Source: Streptomyces sp. NBC_01241 (lineage in GTDB: Bacteria > Actinomycetota > Actinomycetes > Streptomycetales > Streptomycetaceae). From it: a DNA stretch of 64,000 nucleotides. This document shows, piece after piece, positions 36,777-50,013 of this stretch (the first letter of the stretch is position 1; each line of letters starts with the position of its first letter). A program made the translations under genes and the position numbers. The notes beneath the pieces are model-generated. The model was not told the origin of the DNA and did no database searches. It was given only the letters and a program-made list of their open reading frames with translations. Location: positions 1,426,001-1,490,000 of the forward strand of contig NZ_CP108494.1 in NCBI RefSeq assembly GCF_041435435.1, read 5' to 3'.

Positions 36777-36808
36777 AAAAGTCCTGGTCAGCCTCAACCG
36801 ACCAGGAC
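36777..36808 (-). terminator. Intrinsic terminator of the pyr operon
   Basis: On the minus strand, a 9-bp GTCCTGGTC/GACCAGGAC stem (36781-36789 with 36800-36808) is followed by TTTTCGTT. It sits 64 bp after the pyrF stop, the best canonical Rho-independent terminator in the window. Confidence 0.85.
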
Positions 36809-36872
36809 ATTTCGTGCATAACAACCGAGTTTTTTGGTCAGGATTCAGTCAACAACCTGATACGTGGCATGG

Positions 36873-37712
36873 TCATGTACGTGCGACGGCCGTCCGGACC
36901 TCGTCCGTGAGCCGATCCGCCGCCGCACGCAGCCCCGTCACGTCCGGTCCCCGGCTCAGCACGCCGCGGCTCACACTGGGCACCACATTGCGCACCGCGT
37001 CGCCGAACACCCCGGGCAGATCGGCGGGCGTCGCGCCCTGGGCCCCGATCCCGGGCGCGAGCAGCGGGCCGTTGATGGCGAGATTCACACCCGCGTCCCC
37101 GAGCGTGGCGCCGACCACCGCGCCGACGGAGCCGAGCGGGGTCACCCCCTCGTTCTCGGCGGCCATGTGGTCGAGCATGAGCTGGGCCAGCGAGCGCCCG
37201 TCGGCGGCCGTGGCGCGCTGCACCTGCGCCCCTTCGGGGTTGGACGTCAGGGCGAGCACGAAGACGCCCGAGCCGGAGAGGACGGCCGCGTCGAGCGCCG
37301 GGCGCAGCGAGCCGAAGCCGAGGTACGGCGAGACGGTGACCGCGTCGGAGAACAGCGGCGAGTCCTTGTCCAGGTAGGTTGCCGCGTAGGCGCCCATGGT
37401 GGAGCCGATGTCGCCGCGCTTGGCGTCCATCAGGACGAGCGCGCCGGCCGCGCGCGCCTCCTCGACGGCCTTCTCCAGGACCGCGATGCCGCGCGAGCCG
37501 AAGCGCTCGAAGAACGCGGACTGCGGCTTGAGCACGGCGACCCTGTCGGCCAGTGCCTCGACGACGGTACGGGTGAACCGCTCCAGGCCCGTGACGTCGT
37601 CGTTCAGGCCCCAGGCGGTGAGGAGCGAGGCATGCGGATCGATGCCGACGCAGAGCGGCCCGCGGGTGTCCATGGCGTGGCGCAGACGTGCGCCGAACGG
37701 TTCCGGGATCAT
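36873..37712 (-). CDS. pyrF: Orotidine 5'-phosphate decarboxylase
   Basis: The last UMP step: decarboxylation of OMP. The 279-residue protein is the long actinobacterial type with CVGIDPHASLLTAWG and the catalytic Asp-Lys-Asp in LMDAKRGDIGSTM. ATG at 37712 overlaps the pyrD stop by 4 bases. Last gene of the pyr operon. Confidence 0.95.
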   Translation of the reverse strand: MIPEPFGARLRHAMDTRGPLCVGIDPHASLLTAWGLNDDVTGLERFTRTVVEALADRVAVLKPQSAFFERFGSRGIAVLEKAVEEARAAGALVLMDAKRGDIGSTMGAYAATYLDKDSPLFSDAVTVSPYLGFGSLRPALDAAVLSGSGVFVLALTSNPEGAQVQRATAADGRSLAQLMLDHMAAENEGVTPLGSVGAVVGATLGDAGVNLAINGPLLAPGIGAQGATPADLPGVFGDAVRNVVPSVSRGVLSRGPDVTGLRAAADRLTDEVRTAVART

Positions 37713-38818
37713 GCGGTGGCCTTCCTGGTCTCCGCGCCGACGGCTTCGGCGAGGGTGGCGTACGGGGATGCGGCCAGGCGTGCGGCCAGGCCCTTGTGGA
37801 CCGCCCGGGCATAGCACGGGCCCTCGTAGATGAAGGCGCTGTAGCCCTGGACGAGCGTGGCGCCGGCGAGGATGCGCTGCCAGGCGTCCTCGGCGTTCTC
37901 GATGCCGCCGACACCGACCAGGGTGATCCGGTCGCCCACCCGCGCGTACAGGCGGCCCAGGACCTCCAGGGAGCGTGCCTTGAGGGGCGCGCCGGAGAGA
38001 CCGCCGGTCTCCGCGACGAGGGACGGCGAGGACTTCAGCCCGAGGCCGTCCCTGGCGATGGTGGTGTTCGTGGCGATGATGCCGTCCAGTCCCAGCTCGA
38101 CCGCGAGATCGGCGACCGCGTCGACGTCCTCGTCCGCGAGGTCCGGGGCGATCTTGACGAGCAGCGGGACCCGCCGCCCGGTGACGGTCCGGTCGGCCGC
38201 CTCGCGCACGGCGCTGAGCAGGGGGCGGAGCGCCTCGGTGGCCTGGAGGTTGCGCAGGCCGGGCGTGTTGGGCGAGGAGACGTTCACGACGAGGTAGTCG
38301 GCGTGGCGGGCGAGCCGCTCGGTGGACTTCACATAGTCGCCGACCGCTTCGGCCTCCGGCACCAGCTTCGTCTTGCCGATGTTGACGCCGACCGTGGTAC
38401 TGAAGACCGGCCTGCGGGCGGCCAGCCGCTCGGCCACGGCGGCCGAGCCCTCGTTGTTGAAGCCCATGCGGTTGATCAGCGCGCGGTCCGCGACGAGACG
38501 GAAGAGGCGCTTCTTGGGGTTGCCGGGCTGCGGCTCGCCGGTGACCGTACCGATCTCGATGTGGTCGAAGCCGAGCATCGACATGCCGTCGATCGCGACG
38601 GCGTTCTTGTCGAATCCCGCGGCGAGGCCGAAGGGGCCGTGCATCCGCAGGCCGAGCGCCTCGGTGCGCAGCTCCTTGTGGCGGGGGGCGAGCACGGCGG
38701 CGACGAAGGTGCGCAGCACGGGGATGCGGGCCGCGAGGCGGATCCAGCCGAAGGCCAGGTGGTGCGCCTGCTCCGGGTCCATCCGCTTGAAGACCAGCTG
38801 GAAGAAGAATTTGTACAT
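37709..38818 (-). CDS. pyrD: Dihydroorotate dehydrogenase (quinone), class 2
   Basis: Oxidises dihydroorotate with membrane quinone. The 369-residue FMN barrel begins with the membrane-associating helices of class 2 ([20 protein letters not shown]). FMN/substrate motifs are [16 protein letters not shown] ([15 protein letters not shown]), [17 protein letters not shown], and the catalytic serine in [14 protein letters not shown]. It lies 63 bp after carB, with a strong hairpin in between, and overlaps pyrF by 4 bases. Confidence 0.95.
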   Translation of the reverse strand: MYKFFFQLVFKRMDPEQAHHLAFGWIRLAARIPVLRTFVAAVLAPRHKELRTEALGLRMHGPFGLAAGFDKNAVAIDGMSMLGFDHIEIGTVTGEPQPGNPKKRLFRLVADRALINRMGFNNEGSAAVAERLAARRPVFSTTVGVNIGKTKLVPEAEAVGDYVKSTERLARHADYLVVNVSSPNTPGLRNLQATEALRPLLSAVREAADRTVTGRRVPLLVKIAPDLADEDVDAVADLAVELGLDGIIATNTTIARDGLGLKSSPSLVAETGGLSGAPLKARSLEVLGRLYARVGDRITLVGVGGIENAEDAWQRILAGATLVQGYSAFIYEGPCYARAVHKGLAARLAASPYATLAEAVGAETRKATA

Positions 38819-38842
38819 CGGGGTGTCCTCGGTGTCCTCACG

Positions 38843-38876
38843 GAGAGGGGGACACCGTTTCCGGTGTCCCCCTCTC
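38843..38876 (-). terminator. Strong hairpin inside the pyr operon, carB-pyrD gap
   Basis: A perfect 15-bp stem (GAGAGGGGGACACCG 38843-38857 with 38862-38876) and a TTTC/GAAA tetraloop fills the carB-pyrD gap. There is no T-run on the minus strand, so it may be a partial terminator, a processing site or an mRNA-stability barrier rather than a full stop. Confidence 0.6.
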
Positions 38877-38881
38877 GGCTG

Positions 38882-42182
<3,301 letters not shown>

Positions 42183-42190
<8 letters not shown>

Positions 42191-43325
42191 GCTGGCCCTC
42201 CATCAGGGAAACGAAGCGGTCGAAGAGGTACGCGGCGTCGTGCGGGCCCGCGGCCGCTTCGGGGTGGTACTGGACGCTGAAGGCCGGCTGGTCGAGGAGC
42301 TGGAGGCCCTCGACGACCTGGTCGTTCAGGCAGACGTGGGAGACCTCGGCGCGGCCGAACGCGGTGTCGGACACCTTGTCGAGCGGGGCGTCGACGGCGA
42401 AGCCGTGGTTGTGCGCGGTGACCTCGACCTTGCCGGTCGTACGGTCCTGCACGGGCTGGTTGATGCCGCGGTGGCCGTACTTCAGCTTGTACGTGCCGAA
42501 GCCGAGGGCGCGGCCCAGGATCTGGTTGCCGAAGCAGATGCCGAAGAGCGGGGTCTTCCGCTCCAGGACGCCTCGCATCACGGAAACGGGGTGGTCGGCG
42601 GTGGCCGGGTCGCCGGGGCCGTTGGAGAAGAAGACGCCGTCGGGCTCGACCGCGTACACCTCCTCCAGAGTGGCGGTGGCGGGCAGCACGTGCACCTCGA
42701 TGCCGCGCTCGGCCATCCGGTGCGGGGTCATGCCCTTGATGCCGAGGTCGACCGCGGCGACGGTGAACTTCTTCGTGCCGATCGCGGGGACGACGTACGC
42801 CTCCTTGGTGGCGACCTCGGCGGAGAGGTCGGCGCCCACCATCTCGGGGGCCTGCTGAACGCGGGCGAGCAGCGTGGCCTCGTCGGCGAGTGCGTCGCCG
42901 GAGAAGATGCCGACGCGCATGGCGCCGCGCTCGCGCAGATGGCGGGTGAGGGCGCGGGTGTCGATGCCGCTGATGCCGACGACGCCCTGACGCTCCAGCT
43001 CCTCGTCGAGCGAGCGCCGCGAGCGCCAGTTGGAGGGCACCCGGGCGGGGTCGCGGACGACGTAGCCGGAGACCCAGATCCGTCCGGACTCGGGGTCCTC
43101 GTCGTTCACACCGGTGTTGCCGACGTGCGGGGCGGTCATCACGACGACCTGGCGGTGGTACGAGGGGTCGGTCAGCGTCTCCTGGTAGCCGGTCATGCCG
43201 GTGGAGAACACCGCCTCGCCGAAGGTCTCCCCCACGGCCCCGTAGGCACGGCCGCGGAAGGCGCGGCCGTCCTCCAGGACGAGTACGGCGGGAGCTTGGG
43301 CGGCTCCCCGGGTGGAGATCGTCAT
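42183..43325 (-). CDS. carA: Carbamoyl-phosphate synthase small subunit
   Basis: Glutamine amidotransferase subunit supplying ammonia to CarB. In 380 residues the N-terminal CPSase domain ([16 protein letters not shown]) precedes a class I GATase with nucleophile cysteine in [17 protein letters not shown] and the His/Glu pair near [18 protein letters not shown] at 43325 overlaps the upstream PH-like gene by 4 bases. The longer reading to 43931 is a shadow of that gene. Confidence 0.96.
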
Positions 43326-43903
43326 CGTGCGGTGCCTTCCGTAGTGCTGGTGAGATGGTTGATGGCCTCGACCCAGGCCGGGTGCTCGGCCGAGCGGTCG
43401 GAGCGGAAGCCGGAGTCGATCAGCTGGTCGCCGTGCGCCCAGGTGATGATCAGCAGGCCGCCCTCGGGGAGGACCTTGCCGGCGATGCCCTTGTCGAGCC
43501 GGGCCTCGCGCAGCGCGGCTGCCGGTACGAAGAAGTCGGCCGCTCCGGGGCGTACGACGTCGAGGCCCTGGTCGGTCAGGGTGAGCTCGACGCGGCTGCG
43601 GGTACCGAGGCCGTGGGCGACGATCCGGTCGAGCCACTGCCCGGCGGTCGTCGAGGCGTGGTAGCGGCCGGTCAGCGTCAGCAGCTCCTCGCCGTCGGCG
43701 AACCCCTCCGGGGTGGTGCCGAGTTCCGGCAGACCGGACTGGAGACTGCCCCGCCACTTCCATCCCTGGCGCATCAGCCAGTAGACGAAGGCGATGAGGA
43801 CGAGCAGTCCGACGACCCAGCTGATGCGCGCGGGCCAGTCGGTCACTTCGGCCGACTTCTGCTCGGCGGCGAGCTGGAGGTACAGGGGGGTGAGTGATGT
43901 CAC
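43322..43903 (-). CDS. Membrane-anchored PH-like protein in the pyr operon
   Basis: A 193-residue protein with one clear N-terminal membrane helix ([18 protein letters not shown]) and a cytosolic beta-rich PH-like part ([20 protein letters not shown] ... [17 protein letters not shown] ... [15 protein letters not shown]). It is conserved between pyrC and carA in streptomycetes as far as I recall, and translationally coupled to both (GTGA with pyrC, ATGA with carA). No enzyme motif is seen. A role in localising or regulating the pathway is speculative. Confidence 0.75.
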   Translation of the reverse strand: MTSLTPLYLQLAAEQKSAEVTDWPARISWVVGLLVLIAFVYWLMRQGWKWRGSLQSGLPELGTTPEGFADGEELLTLTGRYHASTTAGQWLDRIVAHGLGTRSRVELTLTDQGLDVVRPGAADFFVPAAALREARLDKGIAGKVLPEGGLLIITWAHGDQLIDSGFRSDRSAEHPAWVEAINHLTSTTEGTAR

Positions 43904-45186
43904 GCGAGCTTCCCGTCGACGACCGTGGCACGGCCCCGCAGGAAGGTGTGGGTCACTCGGCCCGGCAGCTCGCGACCCTCGTACGGAGTATTGCGGCTGC
44001 GGGACGCGAAGCCCGCGGGGTCCACGACACCACGGTATGCCGGATCGACCAGGGCAAGGTTGGCGGGCTCACCGGCCGAGACGGGCCGGCCGTGTCCGTC
44101 GAGACGGCCGATGGCGGCCGGACGGAACGACATCCGGTCGGCGACGCCCGCCCAGTCGATGAGGCCGGTGTCGACCATCGTCTGCTGGACGACGGAGAGC
44201 GCGGTCTCCAGGCCCACCATGCCCATGGCGGCGGCGGCCCACTCGCAGTCCTTGTCCTCGTGCGGGTGCGGCGCGTGGTCGGTGGCGACGCAGTCGATGG
44301 TCCCGTCGGCGAGCGCCTCGCGAAGGGCCATGACGTCGGCCTCGGTGCGCAGCGGCGGGTTCACCTTGTAGACCGGGTTGTAGGACCGTACGAGCTCGTC
44401 GGTGAGGAGCAGGTGGTGCGGGGTGACCTCGGCGGTGACGTTCCAGCCCTTGGACTTCGCCCAGCGGATGATCTCGACGGAGCCGGCGGTCGACAGGTGG
44501 CAGATGTGCACCCGGGAGCCGACGTGCGCGGCGAGCAGGACGTCGCGGGCGATGATCGACTCCTCGGCGACGGCGGGCCAGCCGCCGAGACCGAGTTCCG
44601 CGGAGACGACGCCCTCGTTCATCTGGGCGCCCTCGGTGAGGCGGGGCTCCTGGGCGTGCTGGGCCACGACGCCGTCGAAGGCCTTCACGTACTCCAGTGC
44701 GCGTCGCATGATCACCGCGTCGTCGACGCACTTGCCGTCGTCGGAGAAGACCTTCACCCCGGCGGCCGAATCGTGCATGGCGCCGAGCTCGGCGAGCTTC
44801 TTGCCCTCCAGGCCGACGGTGACGGCGCCGATCGGCTGCACGTCGCAGTAGCCGGACTCCTTGCCGAGCCGCCAGACCTGCTCGACGACGCCGGCGGTGT
44901 CGGCGACGGGGAAGGTGTTCGCCATGGCGTGCACGGCGGTGAAGCCGCCGACGGCCGCCGCCTTCGTCCCGGTGAGGACCGTCTCGGAGTCCTCGCGGCC
45001 GGGCTCGCGCAGGTGGGTGTGGAGGTCGACGAGGCCGGGCAGCAGGATCCGGCCCTCCGCCTCGACGACGGTCGCGTCGCCGGCCTCGATGCCGGTACCG
45101 ACCGCGGCGATGGTCTCGCCGTCGATCAGGACGTCCTGGGGTTCGCCGCCGAGGATCTTCGCGCCGCGGATAAGGATCTTGCTCAT
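43900..45186 (-). CDS. pyrC: Dihydroorotase
   Basis: Cyclises carbamoyl aspartate to dihydroorotate. The 428-residue class I zinc amidohydrolase carries [15 protein letters not shown] (first metal ligands), [10 protein letters not shown], and [14 protein letters not shown] with the catalytic aspartate. The ATG at 45186 is 2 bases after the pyrB stop; its own stop overlaps the PH-like gene. PyrB and class I PyrC may form a complex, as known in some bacteria. Confidence 0.96.
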   Translation of the reverse strand: MSKILIRGAKILGGEPQDVLIDGETIAAVGTGIEAGDATVVEAEGRILLPGLVDLHTHLREPGREDSETVLTGTKAAAVGGFTAVHAMANTFPVADTAGVVEQVWRLGKESGYCDVQPIGAVTVGLEGKKLAELGAMHDSAAGVKVFSDDGKCVDDAVIMRRALEYVKAFDGVVAQHAQEPRLTEGAQMNEGVVSAELGLGGWPAVAEESIIARDVLLAAHVGSRVHICHLSTAGSVEIIRWAKSKGWNVTAEVTPHHLLLTDELVRSYNPVYKVNPPLRTEADVMALREALADGTIDCVATDHAPHPHEDKDCEWAAAAMGMVGLETALSVVQQTMVDTGLIDWAGVADRMSFRPAAIGRLDGHGRPVSAGEPANLALVDPAYRGVVDPAGFASRSRNTPYEGRELPGRVTHTFLRGRATVVDGKLA

Positions 45187-45188
45187 GG

Positions 45189-46184
45189 TTACTTGTGCTC
45201 CTCGGTACGGGTGGCGGGCGACGGGTGGGGCGGGGCGGCGGGCTCGGAGCCGCCCAGCAGCAGGTACAGGACGGCCATGCGGATCGATACGCCGTTGGCG
45301 ACCTGCTCGACGGCCGTGCACCGGTCGGAGTCGGCGACCTCGGCGGTGATCTCCATGCCGCGGACCATCGGGCCGGGGTGCATGACGACGGCATGCTCGG
45401 GCATCTTCGCCATGCGGTCGCCGTCCAGGCCGTAGCGGCGGGAGTACTCGCGCTCGGTCGGGAAGTACGCGGCGTTCATCCGTTCACGCTGCACACGCAG
45501 CATCATCACCGCGTCGGACTTCGGCAGCACCTCGTCGAGGCCGTAGCTGATGTCGCACGGCCACTGTTCGACGCCGACGGGGACGAGGGTCGGCGGGGCC
45601 ACCAGCGTGACGTGGGCGCCGAGCGTGGTCAGCAGATGGACGTTGGAGCGGGCCACCCGGCTGTGCAGGATGTCGCCGACGATGGTGATCCGGCGGCCTT
45701 CGAGGTCGCGGCCGAGACCGATGTCGGCCCCGACGAGGCGGCGGCGCATGGTGAAGGCGTCCAGGAGGGCCTGGGTGGGGTGCTCGTGGGTGCCGTCGCC
45801 GGCGTTGACGACGGAGCCGTCGATCCAGCCGGAGGTGGCGAGGCGGTACGGGGCTCCGGATGCGCCGTGCCGGATGACGACGGCGTCGGCGCCCATCGCC
45901 TCCAGGGTCAGCGCGGTGTCCTTGAGCGACTCGCCCTTGGAGACGGACGAGCCCTTCGCGGAGAAGTTGATGACATCGGCGGAGAGGCGCTTGGCCGCGG
46001 CCTCGAAGGAGATGCGGGTACGCGTCGAGTCCTCGAAGAAGAGGTTGACGACGGTACGGCCGCGCAGGGTCGGGAGCTTCTTGATCGGCCGGTCCGCGAC
46101 CCGTGCCATCTCCTCGGCGGTGTCGAGGATCAGGACGGCGTCGTCGCGGGTGAGATCGGCGGCCGAGATGAGGTGACGCTTCAT
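45189..46184 (-). CDS. pyrB: Aspartate carbamoyltransferase catalytic subunit
   Basis: Transfers carbamoyl to aspartate. The 331-residue protein has the carbamoyl-phosphate loop [18 protein letters not shown], the aspartate-domain [14 protein letters not shown], and RVQRERM. No PyrI regulatory subunit is present, as expected for actinobacteria. ATG at 46184 with GGAGAA upstream, 94 bp after pyrR. It ends in an Ala/Pro-rich tail. Confidence 0.96.
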   Translation of the reverse strand: MKRHLISAADLTRDDAVLILDTAEEMARVADRPIKKLPTLRGRTVVNLFFEDSTRTRISFEAAAKRLSADVINFSAKGSSVSKGESLKDTALTLEAMGADAVVIRHGASGAPYRLATSGWIDGSVVNAGDGTHEHPTQALLDAFTMRRRLVGADIGLGRDLEGRRITIVGDILHSRVARSNVHLLTTLGAHVTLVAPPTLVPVGVEQWPCDISYGLDEVLPKSDAVMMLRVQRERMNAAYFPTEREYSRRYGLDGDRMAKMPEHAVVMHPGPMVRGMEITAEVADSDRCTAVEQVANGVSIRMAVLYLLLGGSEPAAPPHPSPATRTEEHK

Positions 46185-46277
46185 CTGGGTGTTCTCCGGA
46201 GGTCTGGAGGGTTCAGGCATGCGGGCGCGCGGAGGCGGCCGTACGGGCTCGGGGTACGCCGTACGGGTGAAGTGCGG

Positions 46278-46898
<621 letters not shown>

Positions 46899-46993
46899 CC
46901 TTAAAGGACGTCTAAATTGCGTCATCAACGTTACCAGGGCCTGTGCGAGGCCTTGGTCGCACCCCCGGAAGGTGCCGGTCCGGACCGTTCGGC

Positions 46994-47023
46994 TTGACGC
47001 AGCCAAGTAACGCTGCGTAACCT
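46994..47023 (+). promoter_or_regulatory. bldD promoter with BldD autoregulatory box
   Basis: TTGACG (46994-46999) and TAACCT (47018-47023) with an 18-base spacer precede bldD. TAACGCTGCGTAA at 47008-47020 fits the BldD consensus TnACnC(A/T)GnGTnA at every fixed position and overlaps the -10, consistent with the known autorepression of bldD by BldD bound to cyclic di-GMP. Confidence 0.85.
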
Positions 47024-47083
47024 CACAGTGAGTTACCAGCCACGCGGCGGAGCCGCAGAATGTCCCAGCGTCCGGGGAGCCTT

Positions 47084-47584
47084 ATGTCCAGCGAATACGC
47101 AAAACAGCTCGGGGCCAAGCTCCGTGCCATCCGCACCCAGCAGGGCCTCTCCCTCCACGGCGTGGAGGAGAAGTCGCAGGGCCGCTGGAAGGCCGTCGTG
47201 GTCGGTTCGTACGAGCGCGGCGACCGTGCCGTGACCGTGCAGCGCCTCGCCGAGCTCGCGGACTTCTACGGGGTCCCGGTGCAGGAGCTCCTGCCCGGTA
47301 CGACGCCCGGCGGGGCCGCCGAGCCGCCGCCGAAGCTGGTCCTGGACCTGGAGCGCCTCGCCCACGTCCCGCCGGAGAAGGCCGGACCGTTGCAGCGCTA
47401 CGCGGCGACGATCCAGAGCCAGCGCGGTGACTACAACGGCAAGGTGCTCTCGATCCGCCAGGACGACCTGCGCACACTCGCCGTCATCTACGACCAGTCG
47501 CCGTCCGTGCTGACGGAACAGCTGATCAGCTGGGGCGTACTGGACGCGGAGGCGCGCCGCGCCGTCGCCCACGACGAGGGCTGA
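47084..47584 (+). CDS. bldD: BldD, cyclic di-GMP-dependent developmental master regulator
   Basis: Represses sporulation genes during vegetative growth when dimerised by tetrameric c-di-GMP. The 166-residue protein has an N-terminal Xre-type HTH (LGAKLRAIRTQQGLSLHGVE ... VVVGSYERGDRAVTV) and a C-terminal domain with the two-part c-di-GMP signature RGD-x8-RQDD (RGDYNGKVLSIRQDD). ATG at 47084 with GGGGAG. The ORF upstream extension (47060) is rejected. Divergent from the pyr operon. Confidence 0.97.
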   Translation: MSSEYAKQLGAKLRAIRTQQGLSLHGVEEKSQGRWKAVVVGSYERGDRAVTVQRLAELADFYGVPVQELLPGTTPGGAAEPPPKLVLDLERLAHVPPEKAGPLQRYAATIQSQRGDYNGKVLSIRQDDLRTLAVIYDQSPSVLTEQLISWGVLDAEARRAVAHDEG

Positions 47585-47605
47585 GCCGCCTTCGCAGAAA
47601 CGTGC

Positions 47606-47660
47606 CGCCGTGTTGGCGCGGGCCCTTCCGGGTGCCCCGCCGACACGGCGTTCTCGTTGT
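47606..47660 (+). terminator. bldD terminator
   Basis: A 13-bp stem with one G-T pair (CGCCGTGTTGGCG 47606-47618 with 47638-47650) followed by TTCTCGTTGT. Confidence 0.75.
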
Positions 47661-47695
47661 GGCAACCGGGTGTGCGGCAAGCCGGCGCACCCATG

Positions 47696-47735
47696 GCCGA
47701 AGGGCCCACCGCCATCCGGCCGTGGGCCCTTCGGC
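47696..47735. terminator. nusB terminator (bldD-nusB convergent gap)
   Basis: A perfect 14-bp stem (GCCGAAGGGCCCAC 47696-47709 with 47722-47735) and a 12-base loop, 19 bp after the nusB stop. Confidence 0.75.
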
Positions 47736-47754
47736 AGCTGAACGCCGCCGGAGG

Positions 47755-48186
47755 CTACTGCTCCCGGCGAAGGTTCGGCTTGAGGTCCTTGAACCGGGCG
47801 AGCAGCCCGTTCACGAAGGACGGGGAGTCATCGGTGGAGAACTCCTTGGCGAGCTGGACCGCCTCGTCGATCACCACCGCGTCCGGGGTGCCGTCCTCCC
47901 AGATCAGCTCGTAGGCACCGAGCCGCAGGATGTTCCGGTCGACGACCGGCATGCGGTCGATCTCCCAGTCCACGGCGTAGGTCACGATGAGGTCGTCGAT
48001 CCGGTCCGCGTACTGCGCGTACCCCTCGACGAGCTCCATCGTGTACTCGGTGACCGGCGGCTGACGGGTGTCGGTCCGCGAATGCCGCACCCAGTCCGCG
48101 AGGACCGTCTGCACGGACTCACCGCGCTGGTCGGCCTCGAAGAGGATCTGGAAGGCGCGCTTGCGGGCCTTGTTCCGGGCAGCCAC
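47755..48186 (-). CDS. nusB: Transcription antitermination factor NusB
   Basis: RNA-binding partner of NusE (S10) in rRNA antitermination. The 143-residue all-helical protein shows ARKRAFQILFEADQRGES at the N-terminus and DAVVIDEAVQLAKEFSTDDS with FVNGLLARF near the end. GTG start at 48186, two bases after the efp stop, so efp-nusB are coupled. Confidence 0.95.
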   Translation of the reverse strand: MAARNKARKRAFQILFEADQRGESVQTVLADWVRHSRTDTRQPPVTEYTMELVEGYAQYADRIDDLIVTYAVDWEIDRMPVVDRNILRLGAYELIWEDGTPDAVVIDEAVQLAKEFSTDDSPSFVNGLLARFKDLKPNLRREQ

Positions 48187-48188
48187 GG

Positions 48189-48755
48189 TTAGCTGTTCAC
48201 CCGGCCGAGGTAGTCGCCCGTGCGGGTGTCGACCTTGATCTTCTCACCCGTGGTGATGAAGAGCGGGACGCCGATCTCGTAGCCGGTCTCCAGCGTGGCG
48301 GGCTTGGTGCCACCGGTGGAGCGGTCACCCTGGACGCCCGGGTCGGTGTGCTGGACGGTCAGCTCGACGGCGGCGGGCAGCTCGACGTAGAGCACCTCGC
48401 CCTCGTGCTGGGCGACGGAGGCGGTGAAGCCTTCGATCAGGAAGTTGGCGGCGTTGCCGACGGCCTTGCGGTCGACCATGAGCTGGTCGTACGTGTCCAT
48501 GTCCATGAAGACGAAGTACTCGCCGTCCATGTACGAGAACTGCATGTCGCGACGGTCGATGGTGGCCGTTTCGACCTTCACGCCGGCGTTGAACGTCTTG
48601 TCGACGACCTTGCCGGACAGCACGTTCTTGAGCTTGGTGCGCACGAAGGCCGGGCCCTTGCCGGGCTTGACGTGCTGAAACTCGACGACGGACCAGAGCT
48701 GGCCTCCGTCGAGCTTGAGCACCAGGCCGTTCTTGAGGTCGTTCGTGGAAGCCAC
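48189..48755 (-). CDS. efp: Elongation factor P
   Basis: Relieves ribosome stalling at polyproline. The 188-residue three-domain protein has the KOW-like N-domain ([19 protein letters not shown]) with tip loop [13 protein letters not shown] lysine sits at the tip, flanked on both sides by Pro-Gly/Gly-Pro. Actinobacterial EF-P of this PGKGP type was reported to work without lysine modification, and no epmA/epmB/yfcB-type gene is in the window. GTG start at 48755. Confidence 0.96.
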   Translation of the reverse strand: MASTNDLKNGLVLKLDGGQLWSVVEFQHVKPGKGPAFVRTKLKNVLSGKVVDKTFNAGVKVETATIDRRDMQFSYMDGEYFVFMDMDTYDQLMVDRKAVGNAANFLIEGFTASVAQHEGEVLYVELPAAVELTVQHTDPGVQGDRSTGGTKPATLETGYEIGVPLFITTGEKIKVDTRTGDYLGRVNS

Positions 48756-48805
48756 GGTTGCGGAATCTCCTGGACTGAAGCTGGTGGAACGACCGAGGAT
48801 GCGCG

Positions 48806-49912
48806 CTAGAGCGCGAGCAGCTCCTTGGTCGTAATGGTGAGTAGCTCGGGTCCGCCGTCCGCCTCGGGGCGCACGACGAGCGTGTCATCGATCCGGACTC
48901 CGCCCCGGCCCGGGAGGTGGACCCCCGGTTCGACGGTGACCGGTACACAAGCGTCCAGTTTACCCATGGCCGCAGGTGTCAGCTGCGGGTCCTCGTCGAT
49001 TTCGAGCCCCACCCCGTGCCCCGTCCACGGTGCGAGGCTCCGGCCGTGACCCGCGGAGTCCAGGATGTGGCGGGCGGCGCGGTCCACATCGCGGTAGGCC
49101 GCGCCCGGTACGAGGGCCTCGCGCCCAGCCCGCTGAGCGGCGAAAACCAGGTCGTAGAGCTCGATCTGCCAGTCGGCGGGCGTCGTCCCGATGACGAACG
49201 TACGGCCGATCTCACAGCGGTAGCCACGATAGTTGGCGCCGAGGCAGACGGAGAGAAAATCCCCTTCCTCCACCCGTCGGTCCGAGGGGCGGTGGCGCCC
49301 CTGGCCGGAGTTCGGCCCGGTGGCCACGGAGGTGGCGAAGGCGGGGCCGTCGGCGCCGTGGTCCACCAGGCGGCGCTCCAGCTCCAGGGCGAGATGGCGT
49401 TCGGTGCGGCCGACGAGGATCGATTCGAGGAGTTCGCCCAGGGCCTGGTCGGTGATCTCGGCGGCGATCCGCAGACAGGCGATCTCCTCCTCGTCCTTGA
49501 CGACCCGGAGCTGCTCGACGGTGGCACCGAGATCGGCGAGCAGGAGCCGCGGGGCGACCGAGCCCATGGCCCGGTGACGGGAGACCGTCAGATGGTGTTC
49601 CTCCACGGCCAGGGACTCCGCGCCCGAGGAACCGGCCAGAGCGGCGGCTGCGACCACCGGATCGCCGTCGCGGTCCGGCAGCGGGGACACCCGCAGCTGA
49701 TCGTCCGTGCGCCCGTCGGAGGAATCGTCGGCCGGGTCGCGGGGGCAGAACAGCACGTCCTCGCCGGGGCCGAGGAACAGCACGGCACCCGGGGGCGCTC
49801 CGCCCGCGAGATAGCGGACGTTGGCGGGGCGGGAGACCAGAGCGGCCGCGGATCCGACGGCGGCGCACCGGTCGCGGAGCTGCCCACGGCGGACTGCGTA
49901 CACGTCTGACAT
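48806..49912 (-). CDS. M24 peptidase-fold (Xaa-Pro peptidase-like) protein with altered metal site
   Basis: A 368-residue protein with a creatinase-like N-domain and a C-terminal pita-bread M24 fold ([52 protein letters not shown]). Of the five canonical metal ligands, the first Asp is Cys (SVCLG, about residue 223), the second Asp is Glu (CEIGRTF, about 234) and the last Glu is Asp (VRIDDT); only the His and one Glu remain. It may be inactive or bind metal differently. It is 50 bp upstream of efp, a common pairing in bacteria. Confidence 0.8.
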   Translation of the reverse strand: MSDVYAVRRGQLRDRCAAVGSAAALVSRPANVRYLAGGAPPGAVLFLGPGEDVLFCPRDPADDSSDGRTDDQLRVSPLPDRDGDPVVAAAALAGSSGAESLAVEEHHLTVSRHRAMGSVAPRLLLADLGATVEQLRVVKDEEEIACLRIAAEITDQALGELLESILVGRTERHLALELERRLVDHGADGPAFATSVATGPNSGQGRHRPSDRRVEEGDFLSVCLGANYRGYRCEIGRTFVIGTTPADWQIELYDLVFAAQRAGREALVPGAAYRDVDRAARHILDSAGHGRSLAPWTGHGVGLEIDEDPQLTPAAMGKLDACVPVTVEPGVHLPGRGGVRIDDTLVVRPEADGGPELLTITTKELLAL

Positions 49913-50013
49913 GCCACGAGCCTACGAGCGGTGGCGCGGGCCTGCTCGGTCAGCGCACCCGACCGGGGGCCGCGGTCGGCCCTACCGGACCGGGAGAGCG
50001 GCCCGGCGAGGGT

